Source: UBA10518 sp022837185 (GTDB lineage: Bacteria > Desulfobacterota > Desulfobulbia > Desulfobulbales > Desulfobulbaceae). Taken from it: a stretch of 64,000 nt of DNA. The translations under genes were made by a program, and so were the position numbers. The DNA is taken from positions 1 to 64,000 of the forward strand of contig JAVEQK010000016.1 of the NCBI GenBank assembly GCA_034007705.1. The letters run 5' to 3'. Of the stretch, positions 1 through 7,904 are shown one piece after another. The stretch's first letter is position 1; every line of letters starts with the position of its first letter. The notes beneath the pieces are model-generated. The model searched no databases. It was not told where the DNA came from and was given only the letters and a program-made list of their open reading frames with translations.

Positions 1-320
1 TGGACGAGCAGTCCGGTGCAGGCGACTTCGTCCACCTGCCGCCGCAGAAGACCGCCGACCGTCCAGTCGATCCGCACGGAGCCCCCGGCAATCAACGGAG
101 AAGCGCCAGGGCTCCCGCTTATATGCAGGGTGCAGCCGCTGATCCCGAACCGGGAGACCCTGACCTGCTGGCCGGCGAGATCCGTCCCGGCCAGCAGAGG
201 AGGGAGGAAAAACCGTTCAACAAGAAACGGCAGAGCCAGGGCGGCAATGAGCACGGCCGCCGCGGCCCACAGCAGCAGGCCCAGCGGTTTTCGGAGGGAA
301 CCTGGACGAACTCGGGGCAT
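1..320 (-). CDS. Membrane-anchored protein, N-terminal part (gene runs off the left edge)
   Basis: About 106 codons are visible, starting at an ATG at 318-320 and continuing past base 1. The N-terminus is basic (PRVRPGSLRKP) and is followed by one hydrophobic segment at about residues 12-34, consistent with an uncleaved signal anchor. After it comes a region alternating short hydrophobic and polar stretches (VRVSRFGISGCTLHISGS), as in beta-rich AsmA/YdbH-type envelope proteins. That family link is only a guess from the N-terminal pattern. It is transcribed in the same direction as the HIT gene and two further envelope genes, so it may be the last member of that run. Function unknown. Confidence 0.5.
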   Translation of the reverse strand, partial: MPRVRPGSLRKPLGLLLWAAAAVLIAALALPFLVERFFLPPLLAGTDLAGQQVRVSRFGISGCTLHISGSPGASPLIAGGSVRIDWTVGGLLRRQVDEVACTGLLV

Positions 321-338
321 TGAGCGTTCAGCCGCTCA

Positions 339-680
339 TCAACCCGGCGGCCAGGTCATATTTCTGCCGCCCAGGACATGAAGATGAACGTGAAAAACCG
401 TCTGCCCCGCCTCCGGCCCGTTGTTCATCACCAGGCGGTACTGCTCGATGCCCTCCCTGGCCGCGATTTCACCGGCCATGCGAACGAGCTTGCCGGTCAA
501 ACGTTCGTCCTCCCGGTCCACCTCCGCGGGCCCGCCGATATGCTTGCGGGGCACAATCAAAAAATGCACCGGCGCCTGGGGGGCAATGTCCCGGAAGGCG
601 ATGATGTCGTCATCTTCATACAGCTTGTCCGCCGGTATCTCTCCCCTGATGATCTTGCAGAAAAGGCAGTTGTCAGACAT
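339..680 (-). CDS. hinT: HIT family purine nucleoside phosphoramidase (HinT)
   Basis: The product has 113 residues, normal for HinT. The histidine triad HVHLHV is at residues 97-102, followed by LGGRNMTWPPG, the usual HinT C-terminus. The N-terminal CLFCKIIRGEIPA is the typical first strand, with a CxxC pair at 5-8. HinT enzymes hydrolyse adenosine 5'-phosphoramidates and aminoacyl-adenylates in the cytoplasm. A GAGG Shine-Dalgarno lies about 7 bases before the ATG. The gene is close to its neighbours in the same orientation but has no obvious functional link with them. Confidence 0.93.
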   Translation of the reverse strand: MSDNCLFCKIIRGEIPADKLYEDDDIIAFRDIAPQAPVHFLIVPRKHIGGPAEVDREDERLTGKLVRMAGEIAAREGIEQYRLVMNNGPEAGQTVFHVHLHVLGGRNMTWPPG

Positions 681-743
681 GATTCGACCTCGTGTTGAAT
701 TTGTTCCGCTTCCTGTTGAATGTACCGAATAAGCCCAATGGCT

Positions 744-1367
744 TCAATTGCTTTTGCTCACCACGGGTCTCATCTTGACGATCAGTTGCTGCGGCGTGAC
801 CTGGATGTCGACCGGATCCATGAAGACGGCAACGTCCTGTCCGCCGATCCGGGTCTGAAAGGTCCGCAGCGCGGTCAGATCAACCGGGTACTCCCTGTCG
901 CCGAGCATGACCAGAAACGGCAGGATCGCGTCCGCCTGGGGATTATTGGTCGGTGCCGGAGGTTCCAGACGGGGCGTGACATAGAGTATCTTCCCGGCCG
1001 GGTCGAAACGGAAGCTGAAATCACAGGTCAGCGGCAGCCGTACCTCGCCGACCTTCATGTTCAGTACCTGGTCCCCCATCCTGGTCTGCAGGGCCACATT
1101 GCTGCCGACAACAAGTCCCTGCAGGTGGACCGCGTTTTCCCGCATTTCCAGTCTGCTGATCGAATCAAGCACCAGGTCCCCCCGCAGGTGGTCGTTCCCC
1201 GCCTCAATGGGCAGGGGCAGCATCTCCTGAACAAACTGCCTGATCGTTGCCGCGGGCAGGGTCAGGGTGACGATATCCGTCTCCGCCGTCCCGGGCTTCG
1301 GGGTCATCAAGAGGATCATCAGCAGAAGGACAATTGTCGATGCGGCGCGCTGCGGAAGGGGGGGCAT
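744..1367 (-). CDS. Exported protein of unknown function
   Basis: The product has 207 residues with a clear Sec signal peptide: a hydrophobic core at about residues 10-22 and a likely cleavage after GTA at about 28. The rest is mixed alpha/beta without cysteines, with several LTLP/VxLQG strands like those of lipid- or membrane-associated periplasmic domains. I recognise no family motif. An AGGA ribosome site precedes the ATG. It lies between hinT and a YdjM-like membrane protein on the same strand, so a role in envelope biology is plausible but unproven. Confidence 0.7.
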   Translation of the reverse strand: MPPLPQRAASTIVLLLMILLMTPKPGTAETDIVTLTLPAATIRQFVQEMLPLPIEAGNDHLRGDLVLDSISRLEMRENAVHLQGLVVGSNVALQTRMGDQVLNMKVGEVRLPLTCDFSFRFDPAGKILYVTPRLEPPAPTNNPQADAILPFLVMLGDREYPVDLTALRTFQTRIGGQDVAVFMDPVDIQVTPQQLIVKMRPVVSKSN

Positions 1368-1395
1368 GGGATTTTCCTTTCTTGAATTCCTCGGG

Positions 1396-2292
1396 TTAAG
1401 CGGTTTGCCTGAATGTAATACGTTTTTTCACGAGTGCAACAACCCAGACCGTCATGACTCCGGCCAGGGCTGCCACGCTGCTTATGTCCCGCAGGGGGCT
1501 GTGGACATGATAGGCGGAAATGTGTATGGTATGCTGATCGATGAAGTTGCCCCGGACCGAGACCACGCCATCTTCCGGCAGGGTCATGCCCCGGACCTTG
1601 AGCCGCTCGCCGCTGAAGACGGCGACCGTGTTGTCGCTGCTCCGGTAGCGGCTCCGGTCAAGTTCCAGATACTTGCCGGCCCGGTTCTCTCTGTCCCTGA
1701 GGGTGGTGACGAAATGATTATCCGCACCTGCCGGCCCGGACGCAAGTGGGATGGGCAGGATAAAATAGACAGCCAGCAGCAGCAGGGCAAAGACGCGCTT
1801 TATCCTGTCCGGGGAGAGGACAACCGGGATTTTCCAGTCCCTGGGACCGGCATGAACAAGGGTCAGGGCGCCGAGTACGGTCAGGGCGGAAATGACCGCA
1901 TGCTCCGGCCAGAAAAGACGGAAGCCGGTCATATCCCAGGAAAGAGGAGCCAGAAAATGAACGCCGCCCGCCCATTTGATTTCCAGCGCATCGAGCAGGA
2001 GGTGCAGGACGCTGTTGCAGGCGAGAAGCGCAAAAAGTTTCCGGCTGTCGGCAGCCGCCAGGGCGAAAACCCCGCTCAGGATCAGGCAGCCGAGGAGCGA
2101 AGCCTGGACCGTCGTGTAGCTGCGCAGGCTGAGGAGATCGACGTCGCTGTCCAGGGTGTGGAAGACCCGCTGCACAATCCAGGGAACGTCAGGGATGATG
2201 CAGCCCAGAGCGATCCATTTGAAATCCGCCCCCCGCGACAGGATGCGGCTGACGGGCGTCTGCACCCCCAGATGAACGAACGTGTTGGGCAT
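1396..2292 (-). CDS. YdjM-like integral membrane metal-dependent hydrolase family protein
   Basis: The product has 298 residues with several membrane segments. The N-terminus TFVHLGVQTPVSRI and the segments GCIIPDVPW and HLLLDALE resemble the His/Asp pattern of the YdjM (LexA-regulated, DUF457-type) membrane hydrolase family, where conserved H and D residues are thought to bind metal. Substrate and reaction are unknown. An AGGAG site lies just upstream of the ATG. Only 60 bases separate it from the divergent helicase gene, so both promoters must lie in that gap or overlap the genes. Confidence 0.65.
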   Translation of the reverse strand: MPNTFVHLGVQTPVSRILSRGADFKWIALGCIIPDVPWIVQRVFHTLDSDVDLLSLRSYTTVQASLLGCLILSGVFALAAADSRKLFALLACNSVLHLLLDALEIKWAGGVHFLAPLSWDMTGFRLFWPEHAVISALTVLGALTLVHAGPRDWKIPVVLSPDRIKRVFALLLLAVYFILPIPLASGPAGADNHFVTTLRDRENRAGKYLELDRSRYRSSDNTVAVFSGERLKVRGMTLPEDGVVSVRGNFIDQHTIHISAYHVHSPLRDISSVAALAGVMTVWVVALVKKRITFRQTA

Positions 2293-2352
2293 GATTGGTG
2301 TCTCCTGCGATGAACAACCGGTTCAAGTCTTCCTGTCAGGGCGCGTTCCCGC

Positions 2353-3744
2353 ATGAATAAAGCCGAGACCGCGCAAACAGGGGGGACCGGAGCCATTTTC
2401 CGCCTGACCGTCGATTCCGAAGCCTGTCTCGAGGGCGCCGGGGAAACCCTGAAGGCTATTATCAGGCAAAAGCTCACCATAATCAACCCCAAATACCAGG
2501 CGGCAAAACGATACAGCCGCTGGATCGGCAAAAAGCTCAAGCCGACCCTGTATTTTTTTCACGACAGGGATGGCCGTCTCGTTTTTCCCCGCGGCTTCGT
2601 CAATCAGGCGATCACGCTCAGCCGCCAGGTAACCGGCGCCGTCCCGGAAATCATCGACAACCGCCGCCGCCTCCCCCCCGCCGACTTCGCCTTTCACGGC
2701 TCCCTGCGCCCCTATCAGCAGCAGGCGGTGGATGCCGTCCTCGGCCACTCCTTCGGGGTCCTGGAGGCGGGGACCGGCTCCGGCAAGACGATAATGGCCC
2801 TGAACATCCTCGCCGCCCGCCAGCAGCCCACCCTGATCATTGTCCATACCAAGGAACTTCTCCATCAGTGGCGGGAACGGATAGGGGAATTTCTCCATCT
2901 CGAAGCCGGCCAGGCCGGGGACGGCAGGTATGACATCCGGCCGGTGACGGTGGCTATCGTCAATACCGCCCGCCGCAATCTTGCCGACCTGCCGTCGGAA
3001 TTCGGTCAGATCATCGTCGACGAGTGCCACCGGGTGCCGGCCAGTCTGTTCACCGACGTGGTCTGCAGTTTCGACAGCTACTTCATGCTCGGCCTTTCCG
3101 CCACCGCCTTCCGCCGCGAGGACGGCATGACCCAGCTCATTTATACCTACATGGGCGACCGGCTTCATGCCGTCAACCAGAGGGTGCTGGCCGAAAGCGG
3201 CGCCGTGGTCCGGCCCGAACTCATCCAGCGGCCCACCGGTTTCAAATACGGTTTCCATGGCGACTACGCCAAGCTCATCAAGGCCCTGGCCGCCGATGAA
3301 GACCGCAATGACCTCATCGCCGGCGACATCGCCGCCATCGTCCGGGCCGGACACGAGGGGACGGTTCTGGTTGTGTCGGACCGGGTGGCGCACTGCGAAA
3401 TTCTGCAGCGCAAACTTGCCCGGCAGGGCTTTGACAGCGTCCTGCTGACCGGCAGGGTAGCGGCCGAACAACGGGCCGCGATCGTCGACGATGTCCGCCA
3501 GGGAAGGGTCAGGGTCCTGATATCAACCCTGCAGTTGATCGGTGAGGGATTCGACTGCCCGGGCCTCAACACCCTTGTCCTCTCCACCCCGATCAAATTC
3601 GAGGGCCGGCTCCTTCAGGTCGTCGGCAGGATCATGCGGCCCGCCGGTTCCAAGAAAGCCCAGGTCATCGACTATGTCGACGCACATGTCCCGGTGCTGC
3701 GCCGTTCGGGCGGCGCCCGCCGAATGGTCTTCGACCGCTGGTAG
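2353..3744 (+). CDS. DEAD/DEAH box helicase of the XPB/SSL2 type
   Basis: The product has 463 residues. Motif Q-like RPYQQQAV is at about 119-126, Walker A AGTGSGKT at 139-146, motif II DECH at 223-226 and motif III SAT at 249-251. A C-terminal helicase domain follows, with QVVGRIMRP as motif VI. This is the layout of bacterial XPB-like superfamily 2 ATPases, which unwind or translocate on nucleic acid; the cellular role is usually unknown. The first 110 residues form an extra N-terminal domain, and motifs GxGKT and DECH are intact. The ribosome site before the first ATG is weak, so the start is less certain than the frame. Confidence 0.85.
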   Translation: MNKAETAQTGGTGAIFRLTVDSEACLEGAGETLKAIIRQKLTIINPKYQAAKRYSRWIGKKLKPTLYFFHDRDGRLVFPRGFVNQAITLSRQVTGAVPEIIDNRRRLPPADFAFHGSLRPYQQQAVDAVLGHSFGVLEAGTGSGKTIMALNILAARQQPTLIIVHTKELLHQWRERIGEFLHLEAGQAGDGRYDIRPVTVAIVNTARRNLADLPSEFGQIIVDECHRVPASLFTDVVCSFDSYFMLGLSATAFRREDGMTQLIYTYMGDRLHAVNQRVLAESGAVVRPELIQRPTGFKYGFHGDYAKLIKALAADEDRNDLIAGDIAAIVRAGHEGTVLVVSDRVAHCEILQRKLARQGFDSVLLTGRVAAEQRAAIVDDVRQGRVRVLISTLQLIGEGFDCPGLNTLVLSTPIKFEGRLLQVVGRIMRPAGSKKAQVIDYVDAHVPVLRRSGGARRMVFDRW

Positions 3745-3763
3745 GACCCCGTTGCATTCCATC

Positions 3764-3792
3764 TTGTAATTTTATCCATTTTCCAGTATAAT
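3764..3792 (+). promoter_or_regulatory. Sigma-70 promoter for bipA
   Basis: TTGTAA (3764-3769), a 17-base spacer, then a perfect TATAAT (3787-3792). It sits 20 bases after the helicase stop and about 73 bases before the bipA start, predicting a transcription start near 3799. Confidence 0.7.
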
Positions 3793-3817
3793 CGGTTATT
3801 TTTCCACCTGGATCGAC

Positions 3818-3842
3818 AAGTGCGGTTCGCCGCACTTTTTTT
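3818..3842 (+). terminator. Intrinsic terminator hairpin inside the predicted bipA leader
   Basis: AAGTGCGG (3818-3825), a TTCG tetraloop, then CCGCACTT (3830-3837), an 8-bp perfect stem, followed by a T-run through 3842. It could end helicase transcription, but it lies downstream of the TATAAT at 3787, so transcripts from that promoter must also pass it to reach bipA at 3865. Confidence 0.75.
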
Positions 3843-3864
3843 ATTGAAACGCCCACGGAGATAT

Positions 3865-5664
3865 ATGGAGCAACAGAAAATCAGAAACGTCGCCATCATC
3901 GCTCACGTCGACCACGGCAAAACAACCCTTGTTGACCAGCTTTTCCGTCAGAGCGGCATGTTCCGCGACAACCAGCAGGTTGCCGAGCGGCTGATGGATT
4001 CCATGGACCTGGAACGGGAGCGGGGCATAACCATTTCGTCCAAAAACGGCTCCTACAGGTTCCGGGACCACCTCATCAATATCATCGACACGCCGGGGCA
4101 CGCCGATTTCGGCGGCCAGGTGGAACGGGTCCTGCGCATGGCCGACGGGGCCCTGCTGCTGGTCGATGCCCAGGAAGGCCCCATGCCCCAGACCTTTTTC
4201 GTGGTCAAGAAAGCCCTGGCCGCCCATCTCCCCATCCTGGTGGTGATCAATAAAATCGACAAGCCGGGTGCGCGGTGCGACTGGGTCGTGGATCAGGTGT
4301 TCGACCTGCTCGGCCGGCTCAACGCCCCTGACCGGATCCTTGACTTCCCGGTCGTCTACGCCTCGGCAAAGGAGGGGTACGCGGTCAGGGAGCCGGACGA
4401 GCCGGTGACCGGCGACACCGACATGACCGCGGTGTCGGAAATGATCGTCAACCACGTCCCGCCGCCCTCCGGCGATCCGGACAAACCTCTGCAGCTCCAG
4501 ATCAACACCATTGACTACTCCCCCTATCTCGGCCGCATCGGCATCGGCAAGGTGGTGAACGGCAGGGTCAGCCTCAACAGCAATATCGTGGTCGCCCGGC
4601 GGGACGGTTCGATCAGGCCCGTGCGCATCACCAAAATCTTCGCTTTCCAGGCTGACCGGAAGGTGCCGGTGGAATCAGCCTCCACCGGGGACATCGTGGC
4701 GGTGGCCGGCATGGACGACGTAACCGTCGGGGTCACCTTCACCGACCCTGACGACCCCAGACCCCTGCCCCTCATCGAAATAGATCCTCCCACCATTTCC
4801 ATGAACTTTATCCCCAATGACTCGCCCTTTGCCGGCCGGGAAGGCAAATTTGTCACCTCCCGCCATCTGGAGGAGCGGCTCAACCGCGAAACCCTGGCCG
4901 ATGTCGCCCTGCAGGTCGAACCGCTGACCGACACCATCGGTTTCCGGGTTTCCGGCCGGGGCGAACTGCATCTTTCCATTCTGATCGAAAAGATGCGCCG
5001 GGAGGGCTATGAATTCCAGGTTACCCGGCCGCATGTCATCATGCGGGAGGAAAACGGCCGCCAGCTTGAACCCTACGAGGAGCTCACCGTCGACGTGGAT
5101 GAAAAATACCAGGGAGTGGTCATCGAGAAGCTCGGCCGGCTGAAGGGCGTGCTGCTGGACCTGAGCCTGGAAAACCAGATGGCGCGGATGAAGTTCAAGA
5201 TCCCCACCAGGGGTCTGCTGGGCTATCGCTCCGAATTCATGACCGACACCAGGGGCATGGGAGTGATGAACTACGTTTTTGCCGAATGGGGGCCGCACGC
5301 CGGTGAAATCCCGTCGAGACGGAGCGGGGTCATGGTGGTCAAGGAATCCTGCACCACCGTCGCCTACGCCCTGTTCAATCTCCAGGAGCGCGGCAGCCTC
5401 TTTCTCGGTCCGGGGGTTGACGTCTACCAGGGGCAGATCATCGGTGAACACTGCCGGCCGGCCGACCTGATCGTCAACCCGGCCAAGGGCAAGAAGCTGA
5501 CCAATATCCGCGCCTCCGGGTCCGACGAGGCGGTCATCCTCACGCCCCCCCTTGACATGAGCCTGGAGGACTGCATAGCGTATATCAATGAAGATGAACT
5601 TGTCGAAATAACTCCCGCCGCCATCCGGCTGCGCAAAAAAAGAGATGCCCGGATCAGGGCCTGA
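3865..5664 (+). CDS. bipA: Ribosome-associated GTPase BipA/TypA
   Basis: The product has 599 residues, the usual BipA length. P-loop AHVDHGKTT is at 13-21, the switch motif RERGITI near 50, DTPGHADFGG is the G3 motif and NKIDKPGA the G4 motif. Elongation-factor-like domains II and V follow, then the BipA-specific C-terminal domain with TRGLLGYRSEF. BipA binds the 70S ribosome and assists ribosome assembly and stress or cold adaptation. The ATG at 3865 has GGAG five bases upstream (3857-3860) and begins the conserved KIRNVAIIAHVDHGKT; an earlier in-frame ATG at 3820 lies inside the leader hairpin and is less likely. Confidence 0.96.
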   Translation: MEQQKIRNVAIIAHVDHGKTTLVDQLFRQSGMFRDNQQVAERLMDSMDLERERGITISSKNGSYRFRDHLINIIDTPGHADFGGQVERVLRMADGALLLVDAQEGPMPQTFFVVKKALAAHLPILVVINKIDKPGARCDWVVDQVFDLLGRLNAPDRILDFPVVYASAKEGYAVREPDEPVTGDTDMTAVSEMIVNHVPPPSGDPDKPLQLQINTIDYSPYLGRIGIGKVVNGRVSLNSNIVVARRDGSIRPVRITKIFAFQADRKVPVESASTGDIVAVAGMDDVTVGVTFTDPDDPRPLPLIEIDPPTISMNFIPNDSPFAGREGKFVTSRHLEERLNRETLADVALQVEPLTDTIGFRVSGRGELHLSILIEKMRREGYEFQVTRPHVIMREENGRQLEPYEELTVDVDEKYQGVVIEKLGRLKGVLLDLSLENQMARMKFKIPTRGLLGYRSEFMTDTRGMGVMNYVFAEWGPHAGEIPSRRSGVMVVKESCTTVAYALFNLQERGSLFLGPGVDVYQGQIIGEHCRPADLIVNPAKGKKLTNIRASGSDEAVILTPPLDMSLEDCIAYINEDELVEITPAAIRLRKKRDARIRA

Positions 5665-5678
5665 CGCCTGACCCGGGC
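5647..5678 (+). other. Hairpin spanning the bipA stop codon
   Basis: GCCCGGATCAGG (5647-5658) pairs with CCTGACCCGGGC (5667-5678), 12 positions with one mismatch and an 8-base loop. No T-run follows, so it is not a classical terminator; it may protect the 3' end of bipA mRNA. Confidence 0.5.
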
Positions 5679-5703
5679 AATCGATGCGGAAAACAATCAG
5701 CTG

Positions 5704-5865
5704 ATGAAAGAACTTGTTCTGATAGCCATCGCCGGCGCGGCCGCCATCGGCGCCTTTTTTCTCATATCCAGAAAAACCGGGGCCGACTGCGTCCCGTGAC
5801 TCATGGTGTACGGCTCCATAGGTGTGGGGCTGGCTGTGTACGGCGTGCTAAAGTTTTTTTTCTGA
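5704..5865 (+). CDS. Candidate small membrane selenoprotein read through an in-frame UGA
   Basis: The frame begins with ATG at 5704 and encodes 31 residues: a hydrophobic helix at about residues 4-20, then a polar loop SRKTGADCVP. A TGA at 5797-5799 follows. The same frame continues for 21 codons (LMVYGSIGVGLAVYGVLKFFF, split here by the stop: LMVYGSIGVG then LAVYGVLKFFF), a second hydrophobic segment, and ends at TGA 5863-5865. If the first UGA is selenocysteine, the product is a 53-residue two-helix hairpin with a CxxU redox motif in the loop. A small hairpin follows the UGA at SECIS-like distance. Against this: the ribosome site is weak, and no sel gene is in the window. The alternatives are two tiny peptides, with an ATG at 5803 right after the stop, or a decayed gene. 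The end overlaps the convergent Nudix gene. Confidence 0.4.
5811..5832 (+). promoter_or_regulatory. SECIS-like hairpin downstream of the in-frame UGA
   Basis: CGGCTCC (5811-5817) pairs with GGGGCTG (5826-5832), including two G-U pairs. The 8-base loop ATAGGTGT (5818-5825) has a GG pair 22-23 bases after the UGA. Bacterial SECIS elements are short stem-loops just after the UGA with a G-containing loop, so this fits. The stem is short and could be chance. Confidence 0.35.
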
Positions 5866-6294
5866 ACATCCACCCTTTTTCCTGCAAAAGTAATCCGCCA
5901 GGATTCTGGCATGGTCAAAGACCAGCTCAGGGAGAGTGCCCTCGAAAAAAATGCCCGCCTGGAGGGCATCGTCAGCCGCCCGGGGGGTGCCGGAAGCCGA
6001 GGCGATGAATACCGTGGTCGCCGTATGCAGCCGGGGATCCCGGCCGGGATCGGAATAGGTATGAAACTGCTCAGTCAGGGTCACCCTGAGACCGGTTTCC
6101 TCAAAGGCCTCGCGCACCGCAGCCTGTTCGAAAGACTCCCCGTAGTCGACAAAGCCGCCCGGCAAGGCCCAGCCGAACGGGGGGTTTTTTCGTTCAATCA
6201 GCACAATGCCGCCGTCGAGCTCGATGATGACGTCGACCGTGGGTACCGGATTTTTACGACCCGGAAGTTTCTTTCCGCATTCAGGACAATGCAC
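5848..6294 (-). CDS. Nudix hydrolase with N-terminal zinc-ribbon-like start
   Basis: The product has 148 residues. A complete Nudix box, GGFVDYGESFEQAAVREAFEETG in two parts (GGFVDYGESF / EQAAVREAFEETGL), is at about 46-69 and supplies the Mg-binding REFEETG-type glutamates. The N-terminus HCPECGKKLPGR has a CxxC pair, common in Nudix proteins related to NADH pyrophosphatase or ADP-ribose hydrolases. It cleaves a nucleoside diphosphate linked to another group; the exact substrate cannot be read from sequence. The start is a GTG at 6292-6294. The 3' end overlaps the candidate selenoprotein frame by 18 bases in convergent orientation. Confidence 0.88.
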   Translation of the reverse strand: MHCPECGKKLPGRKNPVPTVDVIIELDGGIVLIERKNPPFGWALPGGFVDYGESFEQAAVREAFEETGLRVTLTEQFHTYSDPGRDPRLHTATTVFIASASGTPRAADDALQAGIFFEGTLPELVFDHARILADYFCRKKGGCSEKKL

Positions 6295-6345
6295 GGAGTA
6301 CGTTACCTTGCTGGGTTCGTGCCGCCGCCGTTCAGAGCACGGCGG

Positions 6346-6918
6346 TCAGAAGCAGAGGGACCTGATTTCCTCCCAGGTGCTGACGGACGCGAAGGCATGG
6401 CGGCCCCGGTTCCAGGGCTGGGAATACACAATGGGCATGATGCCCGCCTCCTCCATCTGAAAGCAGGTTTCGGCCCGGTCATCGACAAAAAATTCGAGAC
6501 CTTGTTCCCGAACATGCCGAACCTTGTCGTCATGGGCCCCCATTGCCACAATCTTCATGTTGTCCCGCACCAATGGCGGCATGACCGCGTCGATCCAGTC
6601 CCTGACCGGTCCGCAATGCGGCCTGGCCGTCACCAGCGTGACCGGTGCGCAGGCCGTCAACTCCTCGAGCACCTTGACCGCTCCGGGCATGGGACGAAGA
6701 CCGGCCCCAACGGAATCAAGCAGGATCCTGGCAAACACCGCCTCCACGATTCCTGGGTCCATGTCCAGGCATCGTTCAACCTCGAAATCGGTTATGTCCT
6801 CAAGCCTGATGGAACAGTGCCCGTACTCCTCGCAGGCCAGCCGGATAAACGCCTCGGCCGTGTCGGCGATCACGCCGTCAAAATCAAAGCCCAGCCGGCG
6901 GGGATGAATCTTGCTCAT
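6346..6918 (-). CDS. HAD-superfamily hydrolase, 5'-nucleotidase-like
   Basis: The product has 190 residues. HAD motif I DFDGVIADT is near residue 11 with both catalytic aspartates, motif II is the VTARP segment, and motif IV is FFVDDRAET. The pattern GFDFDGVIAD with a small cap resembles the NT5C/deoxyribonucleotidase-like or uncharacterised HAD group that hydrolyses phosphate monoesters. Its start overlaps the stop of the upstream ketopantoate reductase gene by 4 bases (ATGA), so the two are translationally coupled. The substrate is not known. Confidence 0.82.
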   Translation of the reverse strand: MSKIHPRRLGFDFDGVIADTAEAFIRLACEEYGHCSIRLEDITDFEVERCLDMDPGIVEAVFARILLDSVGAGLRPMPGAVKVLEELTACAPVTLVTARPHCGPVRDWIDAVMPPLVRDNMKIVAMGAHDDKVRHVREQGLEFFVDDRAETCFQMEEAGIMPIVYSQPWNRGRHAFASVSTWEEIRSLCF

Positions 6919-7892
6919 GTACGCTCCTCCAGTTCCTGCCTGCCCGGATAGCCTGCTTCAATCTCCCTGACCAGCCTGACCAGCTCCCTGTTGACCGGAG
7001 TGGCTATCCCCAGCCGTTCCCCTTCGGCCACGATCGCCCCGTTGATGGCATCTATTTCAGTGCGGCGATGATTTCGGACGTCCTGCAGCATGGAGGAGAT
7101 ATTGTTCCCCGTCGCTTTGCATACCGCCGCCGTATCAGCCACCGGGTCGCCGGCAATGGGGATGTTTGCCGCCCGGGCGACTCTCGCCGCCTCCAGAACG
7201 GCCTTTTCCATGGTATCCCGCAGCGCGGCTGCTTCAAGCAGTGCGCCGTTGGGACAGCGATGGACAGCCGTCAGGGCATTGATGCCGACATTGATGAGCA
7301 ATTTGGTCCAGATATGGGGGAGGGGATCGTCGCTGAGCTCCGTTGCCATTCCGGCCCCATTGAACAGGGCCGCCGTCCGTTCCAGTACCCCGCCGGCAGG
7401 TGGCCGGCGCCGGTCCAACAGGCCCAGGCGGGTCAGCCCCGCCCCGCCGTGCCGGACATGGCCGGGGGCAATCAGCGTCGCGCCCTCCGAGGTAACCCCT
7501 GCCCCGGCGATACACGGCAGGCCGGCCAGTTTTTCCAGGTGGCCGATGCCGTTCTGCATGGCCATCAGAACCTGATCGGGACCAAGAAAGGGACGCATCC
7601 CGTTCAGCGCCTCATCCAGGGCGGTGGTTTTGACGCACAGAAACAGGATATCCGCCGTCCGGCAAATTGCCGGAGCGGCGGTGACGGACGGAAAAGCGTG
7701 AAACCGCCGGGAACCGTCCTCAAGGATCAGACCGTGACGGGCCAGGTATTGGGCCCGTTCCGGCCGGTAATCGAGCAGATGAAGACGGATGTCATTGCCG
7801 GCCGCGGAATCCTCCTGCTGCTGCAGGTGGAGGGAAATTCGCGCCGCCAGCAGGGAGCCGAGGGCCCCCGGACCGACAATGACCATGCGCAT
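6915..7892 (-). CDS. panE: 2-Dehydropantoate 2-reductase (ketopantoate reductase)
   Basis: The product has 325 residues, the family norm. The N-terminal dinucleotide-binding motif VGPGALGSLLAAR is followed by LCVKTTALDEAL and AMQNGIGHLE, both typical of ApbA/PanE. The C-terminal all-helical domain carries the usual KLLINVGINALTAV and SSMLQDV segments, with the catalytic lysine in WTKLLINVG. It reduces ketopantoate to pantoate with NADPH in coenzyme A synthesis; some paralogs act on other 2-keto acids. A second ATG lies two codons downstream. It is coupled to the HAD gene, which may be its partner or simply co-transcribed. Confidence 0.9.
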   Translation of the reverse strand: MRMVIVGPGALGSLLAARISLHLQQQEDSAAGNDIRLHLLDYRPERAQYLARHGLILEDGSRRFHAFPSVTAAPAICRTADILFLCVKTTALDEALNGMRPFLGPDQVLMAMQNGIGHLEKLAGLPCIAGAGVTSEGATLIAPGHVRHGGAGLTRLGLLDRRRPPAGGVLERTAALFNGAGMATELSDDPLPHIWTKLLINVGINALTAVHRCPNGALLEAAALRDTMEKAVLEAARVARAANIPIAGDPVADTAAVCKATGNNISSMLQDVRNHRRTEIDAINGAIVAEGERLGIATPVNRELVRLVREIEAGYPGRQELEERT

Positions 7893-7904
7893 GACAACCC
7901 CGGT

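Noticed and set aside
720..1385. A 221-codon plus-strand frame opposite the exported protein at 744-1367
   Set aside because: Its mirror image has a signal peptide and ribosome site; this one has none.
5697..5969. A minus-strand 90-codon frame over the bipA downstream region
   Set aside because: It overlaps the convergent Nudix gene in another frame and shows no family pattern.
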